A model generated the notes under the pieces. The model made no database searches. It was not told the DNA's origin and saw only the letters and a program-made list of their open reading frames with translations. From Beroe forskalii (Eukaryota > Ctenophora > Nuda > Beroida > Beroidae), in contig WFMF01000603.1 of the NCBI GenBank assembly GCA_011033025.1, positions 29,096 through 93,095 of the forward strand: a stretch of DNA of 64,000 bases, written 5' to 3'. Positions 60,801 to 64,000 of the stretch are shown here, one piece after another. The first letter of the stretch is position 1, and every line of letters starts with the position of its first letter. Made by a program: the position numbers and the translations under genes.

Positions 60801-63721
60801 ACAGTTGTCACAATCGCACACCTTGTCGCAAAGCAATTTTCTCGAGATTTTCCTGTCATCAGTGAGTTTGCCAGGACATGGCCCGCAGTGAAATAACCTG
60901 CTATCTGTATGACCATCACACTGATTCTCATCCACTGCAGAACCATTCAACGAATTGTCGCAATCCTCCACACCATTGCATCTCCAAAGATTAAATGGGG
61001 GTGCACCTAACAACGTAGTATTCACGTTGAGCGATTGGTCATAACTCAGAACGGCATTTAGTTTTCCAGAACACAATATTTCCCCACAAACCCCCTCACC
61101 CGGATTTATCACAATGTTGTTTTTTTGGCAGGGATCATGCCCGCAAGACTGGTAAAAGGAGGGGTCATCAGGACAGATGTAGGAAAACTCTTGCCGGCCA
61201 CATCTCGTATGACTCACAATGTAAAACTGGTCAGAGAAAGGACACTTGAAGTACCAATGATTATCATCCAGGAGGCATCGCTCTTTAATGTATCCCTTCA
61301 CTACAACAAATACGCACTGTTTCACTCCTAAACCTTGAAGTGGTTTGATGTCCTTCGGATGAAGATTGACTGTTTGGAAACTTTCAGTTTGATATCCTTT
61401 GGTGGATGTGACGGGGAAACAAAATATTCCAACAGCAAAGAAAATCCTTATAACCATGATGTAGAATGTAGATCTGTGAGATGTGGTCTATATACATATA
61501 AACATAGGTCATATGAAAGTATAACAATGACCCCCTACTGAACCCCTGCTGAAGATGATCAGAAAGTGGTCAGTAGAGGTTCACCAGGGGGTCAGTAGGG
61601 TTTCACCAGGGGTTCAATAGGGGGTCAGTAGGGGGTCAGTAGGGGCTCACCAGGGGTTCACTAGGGGGTCAGTAGGGGGTCAGCAGGGGTTCATTAGGGG
61701 GTCAGTAGGGGGTCATTGGTATACTTTCATACGACCTAAACATATAATAAAAAGTTGAAGGAATTTCGAAAAAATGAAATGAAAAATTTTTCATTTCATT
61801 TTTCGAAATTATAACCTATCACCAACACTTGTCCGACAAGCCACAGACAACTATTTGATGTATGTTTGCCACAATCCTGAAATCCTGAAGTATCACTGAC
61901 AGTTCAGGGTTTTTGGATTCAAAGATAGGAATATGTAATAGGCTATAAGAAAAGTTCTGGTGACGTCTGTTTTTAAACTTGTTCGAGCTTTCAGAAAATC
62001 AAATGGATTATTGGGCTATCACGATTTTTTAATTCGAAGTTTTAGTCCAAAACTTTAACGAGTGAGATATCAAGAACTCATCTTGAGATGAGACCGGCCA
62101 TAGTATGTTGTACTAAGGCAGAATTGTATAATATACTTTATGGGAAGTTTGTTTGATCCTATTTTGGTGCTGTGATGACGTCATCAAAATCGCGTAAAAC
62201 CACTAAGATAGTTACGTATTTTGCGATAATAAATATAAAACGCTATTTTGTGCTACTTTGAAGTTTGGCTCTAACTCATCTCTAACTTCAATATGTTGCT
62301 TTTAGACCTCCAGATTTAGCTATAAAACGGGTTTGAGGGTGATCGGCTGAAAATTTTTGGACATAAGCAGATATGGAGCTGCAAAATGCTTGAAATTACA
62401 TCTATGACGAAAATTTGTACTGTAGTCCTACTCAGTGATACGATGGTGAACTAAAAGTAATAATGGTTTCTCTTTATCTCGCCGTGAATATGGATAAGAA
62501 ATATACGTTGGACTCGTGAAGCACGAGAGTTAACGTTGACGTTTTGTAGAAATTATGGGATTTGAAGAGATTGATTTTACACGCGATTTTCGACTTGGTT
62601 ACATTTAAAAAAGTTCAAATACGATCAATGCACGTGAAATTGACACGGTTGCTGTATTTCAGCACGTGAGTTCACGTCAATGAGTTGTAGAAATAAAAAA
62701 TACATCAATGTTGTTAGTTCCAAGTTATAATAACGTTGTTTCGGACTGCGTGAGGTTAAGTTACGTTGGTTACGAACTAAAAATTGATTTGACAATATGG
62801 ACTGACCACACTCAATTCAGCAGGGGTTACAACGACACTTGCCAACAGTTTTGGAGGTCTTAATACTTAGAATGCGTGACCAACTGATTCTGCAAGTCTG
62901 CAAGCAACTATTCTTACATTCTAAAAATTGTGACCTTTAATTTTCTCTCTTTTCTCTCTCCCCTCTCACAAATATGTAAATCTATTCATGGATCTGATTT
63001 GTTGAATATTAATAATAGACGTTGTTGAGCAATCAAACTATGTGAAGATTCTTCTCAAACAAGGGAAAAATTGTCATTGTTAAGTTTTTTCAGCTATATT
63101 TGACATAATTATTGCCCTGAATAACTCACTCACATAAACCAATTCGATGATTTCAGTATGTTGAATATAAATGAAAGACTTTTATTAAAAGTCTTGACTG
63201 TATTGAAGAATCTTCTCACTTCCCAGTAGGAAGGAGTTTCCCCCCTCCTCGGTGACAAAGTGGGTTTTCCACTTTTTCATGGTGAAAAAATCGGCAGTAA
63301 ATTTTTTTAAATATCTACTTGAAACGTCTGCCTCACTGGGGGCTGCTGCCTCAGACCCCTGCTCAAAACTGTTGGGCTTACCTTCATCTCTTTATATTAT
63401 GTCAGAGCATCAGGATTTCTGCATACTAACTAGCCTCCAGAGTCCACATTCATTCAAATTATAAATATTGAATATGATGGATAATATTTGCCCTCAAAGG
63501 ACAGTTTGCGCGCGAAGCAAGCGGGCTGCAAAAAGCATAAAACTTTGATTTGGTGGGGAAAAATGTGGTGAGTATCAGGACGAAAAATGCTTTTGAAAGG
63601 TAAGTTCACAGGTGAGCATGATACAACATACCATATTCAAGTGCCTCTGCTACCTTATTATCCATCTCCTGCGCTAAAGCGACACACTGCTCATGGCACG
63701 CTAGTGCTTGATCTTGCTCCC
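42887..63721 (-). CDS. TTC28-like TPR protein with a CHAT-like C-terminal region (5' end off window)
   Basis: Ten exons join in phase: 63632-63721, 56429-56610, 56129-56315, 55816-55991, 55351-55615, 46865-47038, 46402-46614, 44887-46208, 44502-44704, 42887-43988; about 1300 residues are visible. The first two-thirds are TPR hairpins, e.g. NIGCLYLAQGQHSQALEYHE and GNLGNVHCAMGHFTRAVKLH, in the 40-residue style of TTC28. After TPRs come LLHTWLIHEAKQ and a C-terminal region placed like the CHAT domain of TTC28, with VVLCCDAVSRD where the Cys would be but VVLHNTGSAPL where the catalytic His is expected, so activity is doubtful. Function: scaffold, by analogy. Introns of 8.3 and 7.0 kb hold other genes and transposons. 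Confidence 0.85.
47749..48628. mobile_element. 880-bp foldback with 285-bp inverted ends
   Basis: Arms from ATAATTTATATTGTCGC to its complement include TGACAGCTGTGGCAGGGGG and GCGTTTCTCC, then CTCCTAGATACTTAAATTT. A 310-bp unique centre carries a small ACCATTCACTGAATGGT hairpin. It lies in the large intron of the TPR gene. A passage at 49790-49930 resembles part of one arm, so a related, shorter copy lies downstream. Confidence 0.75.
48676..49505. mobile_element. decayed copy of the 41456-42804 palindrome
   Basis: Starts AGGGGGTTCAAGGCAAATC and ends GGCTTGAACCCCCT. The left arm has lost most of its length (a jump from 'CTGGCGCACGGGATCTGAGG' to the GGCGCC centre), whereas the right arm is complete but diverged, so it no longer folds along its whole length. 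Confidence 0.75.
49525..49747. repeat. short foldback repeat
   Basis: The arm CCGCGGCAGTTTTGTCGTTC continuing through CTTTGATATGAGAAAGAAC and GGTTAAAACGGCCGC is matched inverted at 49665-49739, around a 70-bp centre. Confidence 0.75.
50151..50230. repeat. 80-bp imperfect palindrome upstream of the DM9 gene
   Basis: GCCTGTATAACAC and GTGTTATACAGGC close a hairpin whose middle is GACCGATCGACC-like. A relative with GGTCGATCGATCGA lies at about 50020-50085. Both are within 330 bp of the start codon of the plus-strand gene at 50347 and could be MITE remnants or part of its promoter. Confidence 0.6.
50347..51777 (+). CDS. secreted protein with six DM9-like motifs in three tandem pairs
   Basis: Starts MATMRTFSTLLLLTVALMAS, a signal peptide; 476 residues. 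Three repeats of about 150 residues each hold two DM9-like motifs: one of the form G-x-x-x-x-YLVLM...LFPGKGN...Y-x-F-L, and one reading GAILGIDSDGSERWGAV, then PGKAREDRACCD and VDEYSYVVV. DM9 pairs form mannose-binding lectins in bivalves and occur in other immune or mucosal proteins, so a secreted carbohydrate-binding role is plausible but inferred. The ATG follows CCTTTGCAG, so a 5' UTR exon probably exists upstream. The gene lies in an intron of the opposite-strand TPR gene. The second half of repeat 2 is almost identical to that of repeats 1 and 3, whereas its first half has diverged. Confidence 0.7.
   Translation: MATMRTFSTLLLLTVALMASGFAENYQKISVSDVTKPSDGLLKVGTIGDGFDYLVLMVLSESDNLFPGKGNGSEAHHTFDGDAITYTDYYFLQPNKGYTFELWEGSSPPTEEEGAILGIDSDGSERWGAVCHTANGDVPGKAREDRACCDIEDTEVCVDEYSYVVVVPALMASRANYFTVPSYGQIPPDALFKVGTVSGEPEVNYLVMMRLSNGYLFPGKGNADVAYHTYDDEAISHTNYQFLVANEGYTVALWDSSSPPTEEEGAILGIDSDGSERWGAVCHTANGDVPGKAREDRACCDIEDTEVCVDEYSYVVVVPALIASGYENYQKISVSDLRKPSEGLLKVGTIGDGFDYLVLMVLSSDNLFPGKGNGSEAHHTFDGDAITYTDYYFLQPNKGYTFELWEGSSPPTEEEGAILGIDSDGSERWGAVCHTANGDVPGKAREDRACCDIEDTEVCVDEYSYVVVVPASASSD
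51778..52303. other. downstream flank of the DM9 gene
   Basis: Probably 3' UTR at first. Around 51870-52010 several TGCATTTAGGG(C/G)-type phrases repeat (51866, 51920, 51980). The rest is AT-rich and unrecognised. Confidence 0.4.
52304..52793 (+). mobile_element. non-autonomous Helitron, 490 bp
   Basis: Begins TCTTTATATATAAAGTG after an A and ends with the hairpin GCAGGCCCAACGGGCCTGC leading directly into CTAG, with T following. It holds a 69-codon open frame (52397-52606) that I do not trust. The minus-strand terminus at 29980-30002 has the same end. Confidence 0.7.
53604..54964. mobile_element. Mutator-like element (MULE) with TIRs of about 140 bp
   Basis: Left GGACACTACGGCACAGGAC and right GTCCTGTGCCGTAGTGTCC start inverted repeats of about 140 bp (53604-53745 and 54830-54964) built from CTACGGCACAGG-type sub-repeats. 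Long TIRs plus internal MULE transposase remnants identify the superfamily. The expected 8-10 bp target duplication is not evident; the flanks read GGGTGTTC and TATACCCG. It is inserted in a SINE inside an intron of the TPR gene. Confidence 0.7.
53975..54730 (+). pseudogene. degenerate MULE transposase with FLYWCH-like start
   Basis: The frame pieces are broken: one around 54100-54200 (YRCIGRLYTDSKSN) resembles the end of a FLYWCH zinc finger, followed by SHNTRARLPSEEATKKRAQ. The next part reads DIPEESLTWYIDGTSTP, the start of the transposase core. After frameshifts comes LGALRYFAPETIMVV, matching the segment with the second catalytic acid, which is missing here. Several shifts and stops make it inactive. 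No complete protein is intended or reconstructed. Confidence 0.6.
56611..57165. other. TPR gene intron, unremarkable part
   Basis: AT-rich, with no exon or repeat recognised. Confidence 0.5.
57166..58010 (-). pseudogene. CR1/L2-like reverse-transcriptase fragment
   Basis: On the minus strand SCLLDPIPTWVFKSCPKEL, then SLQSGQSFPEELKNTFVK and NYRPLSNLSF with shifts between them follow the order of blocks 0-2 in CR1-, L2- and Jockey-type reverse transcriptases. Stops and frameshifts are frequent, and neither the catalytic YxDD nor the 3' end is present. An older insertion in the intron shared with the GPCR gene. Confidence 0.65.
58062..61457 (-). CDS. intronless LDLa-repeat GPCR, GRL101/LGR-like
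   Basis: A single exon of 1131 codons starts with a signal peptide (MVIRIFFAVGIFCFPVTS). The ectodomain of about 700 residues holds roughly six LDL-receptor class A-type modules, clearest in CDGVKDCQDFSDE, CNMKDDCGDSSDESNC and CDGAFDCLDYSDEC, whose acidic ends bind calcium in this family. From about residue 730 come seven membrane spans, with SVFRAI in place of DRY, a long second loop, and NSIINPLLI as the TM7 motif. The layout matches LDLa-containing rhodopsin-class receptors such as snail GRL101 and the relaxin receptors, but no leucine-rich repeats are seen. Absence of introns suggests a retrogene. It sits in an intron of the TPR gene on the same strand; ligand unknown. Confidence 0.85.
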   Translation of the reverse strand: MVIRIFFAVGIFCFPVTSTKGYQTESFQTVNLHPKDIKPLQGLGVKQCVFVVVKGYIKERCLLDDNHWYFKCPFSDQFYIVSHTRCGRQEFSYICPDDPSFYQSCGHDPCQKNNIVINPGEGVCGEILCSGKLNAVLSYDQSLNVNTTLLGAPPFNLWRCNGVEDCDNSLNGSAVDENQCDGHTDSRLFHCGPCPGKLTDDRKISRKLLCDKVCDCDNCFDEARCTVGNMTSFGIICLIRRNILLPGRSCIDFHGWIDYVQPRYICDGLVHCRNRMDEIGCDPNDVCQAAYPLYNNQLSGNDTVYRRMLHPKNKCSNPHKHGALMKLRVCLDYRDQMNCTNSTISPLICEVNGYLTTLSEHVICKGYNLCDDNSDGTCITFSRQCVIHKHQMCDGVKDCQDFSDEKASLCEKFLQSEISCVRRFSYTNENLSIPTSWVRDGIADCLNKLDEDSSIWFKVCGTGDQVLYSYERKNSCSKVPLLKCPKSGNNMAITNLCKDFSNCDQILCKKSRRSYETSYQMKISNDLKISGGLKISADFKRTFFCYPGLRSLENFIGKCVMTLINRKSAIYGVERFDVLLSPNYAKQLKCRSIFGELYLLLSCTNLCSDFVACPLKLIKPSSCFSSQSRVLTITEKRELTVAFKFHDGSFKQDAFECENSVCIGFDKVCNMKDDCGDSSDESNCYNNFKCLDSGEYIPVGKKCDGAFDCLDYSDECNNFCDNQVKIFRNRALFHLAYIFGLSATFLNLWVIIRGLKNYSDLKTATAKINEAFVLVVSSGDLLQGVFVVSVAVSDKYFNKSTCKTQFEWVTSDLCTALGIISTIGSLVSLYSMSILSVFRAIKTRSIKRSQESLSTKQRIILSGGIFGIYILAGLVAIAPISKYLESYFIQSLTYDNNPLFVGSLDKDRHVSIVEAYYGRLPKLEITWKSIGRLVGDMFVRGKIVGERISFYGSNGFCLFDYFVDTKNPQIWVSATVIISNIVCVSIITISYTFLNLLTAKSSKVAGKNNKSVVARNKTIQRKITILIITDVLSWVSFFIVWLIHISKAFSTVSSWYSLFSIIILPANSIINPLLILEDYFLDFLKFLLKSFMKFLQFFDKSNEVEMQDVDPNVQSTITHLGKDVIHITEAL
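61507..61736. mobile_element. 230-bp MITE with minisatellite core
   Basis: The ends GGTCATATGAAAGTATAAC and GTATACTTTCATACGACC are inverted with TA on each side (61505-61506 and 61737-61738). The core is about nine irregular copies of GGGGTCAGTAGGGG(T)TCAC. It starts 50 bp upstream of the GPCR start codon, so it lies in the receptor's promoter or 5' UTR. Confidence 0.75.
61739..63631. other. TPR gene intron, upstream of the GPCR gene
   Basis: AT-rich. A hairpin TTTCGAAAAAATGAAATG / CATTTCATTTTTCGAAA lies near 61768-61809. The passage 62510-62700 repeats 'CACGAGAGTTAACG' and 'CACGTGAGTTCACGTC' with GTTGTAGAAAT-type ends. 'GCGCGCGAAGCAAGC' near 63508 recalls GC-rich repeat ends elsewhere. No coding sequence. 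Confidence 0.4.
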
Positions 63722-63800
63722 CTGAATTCGATGACATATTATTATAAACTTGTAATGAAAAAAGGTGAAAGCACCTTGAAAATCAGAGAAATAAAGTGAA

Positions 63801-64000
63801 TGGCGTGCAAAGTTTCAGCTCTATCAGTCAAAAGACACATTTTTTGGATTTTGGGTGCCTCAGAAATGAAGACACGCCTGGATCACCTTTCTTAGAGGTA
63901 AAATAGTTTTTTTAGATTTTACAGGAAAACAAAGGAAAACTGGTGAATATCAATGGTTCAGTGGTTTCAGGCGCATAACTTATGACCAGATACACCTCCA
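63801..64000 (-). repeat. inverted, diverged copy of the 354-bp satellite
   Basis: The complement contains GTGATCCAGGCGTGTCTTC, then TTTCTGAGGCACCC and GAGCTGAAACTTTGCACGCC, as in the satellite at 1-2453. The homology fades at about 63801 and continues off the right edge. The upper 150 bp are close to the satellite; the lower part is diverged. Confidence 0.85.

Overview
The window is nuclear DNA from an invertebrate animal. It has spliced genes with GT-AG introns, DEG/ENaC-like, LAP-type leucine-rich, BTB-BACK, TPR/TTC28-like, DM9 and LDLa-GPCR coding sequence, and very heavy non-coding repeat content. Nothing here fixes the species. The gene mix fits a cnidarian, ctenophore or lophotrochozoan-type genome better than a vertebrate or insect one, but that is inference.

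Left part (1-17 kb): a 354-bp satellite array (1-2453) is followed by weak exon candidates, including a minus-strand exon with the DEG/ENaC 'HG' signature. A short Helitron and a 2.8-kb TA-flanked transposon carrying a 52-bp minisatellite follow, then gene-poor sequence with minisatellites, a CCAAT palindrome and five CACGTG boxes placed just upstream of a candidate first exon.

Middle (17.6-36 kb): a two-exon gene (17608-18841) encodes a secreted, probably GPI-anchored cysteine-rich protein. A nine-exon BTB-BACK gene of the serine-enriched protein (gprs) type lies on the minus strand (19275-29819). Its introns hold a 2.7-kb foldback element, a broken Penelope-like element with a GIY-YIG end, a hAT-like MITE and two palindromic elements. 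Next come a non-LTR ORF1-type relic with a poly(A) end, a stretch of homopolymer-rich and possibly badly assembled sequence (34.13-34.85 kb), and two exons of a LAP/Scribble-type leucine-rich gene. A second copy of the 2.8-kb transposon (36249-39939) is split by an 873-bp TA-flanked element that itself carries a tRNA-derived SINE.

Right part (40-64 kb): a TIR element holds degenerate telomere-like repeats, and a 1.35-kb near-perfect palindrome follows. The main gene is a long TPR protein of the TTC28 type on the minus strand. Ten exons from 63721 down to 42887 join with matching phase at every junction. One 8.3-kb intron holds an opposite-strand gene for a secreted protein with six DM9-like motifs (50347-51777), plus foldbacks, a Helitron and a MULE inserted in a SINE. 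A 7-kb intron holds an intronless LDLa-containing GPCR gene (58062-61457) on the same strand, with a minisatellite-bearing MITE 50 bp upstream of its start codon. The window ends in an inverted, diverged copy of the satellite with which it begins.

Two themes stand out. Host genes are nested inside the introns of the TPR gene. Several unrelated TIR elements each carry their own internal minisatellite. No operon, CRISPR, rRNA or free-standing tRNA gene was seen.
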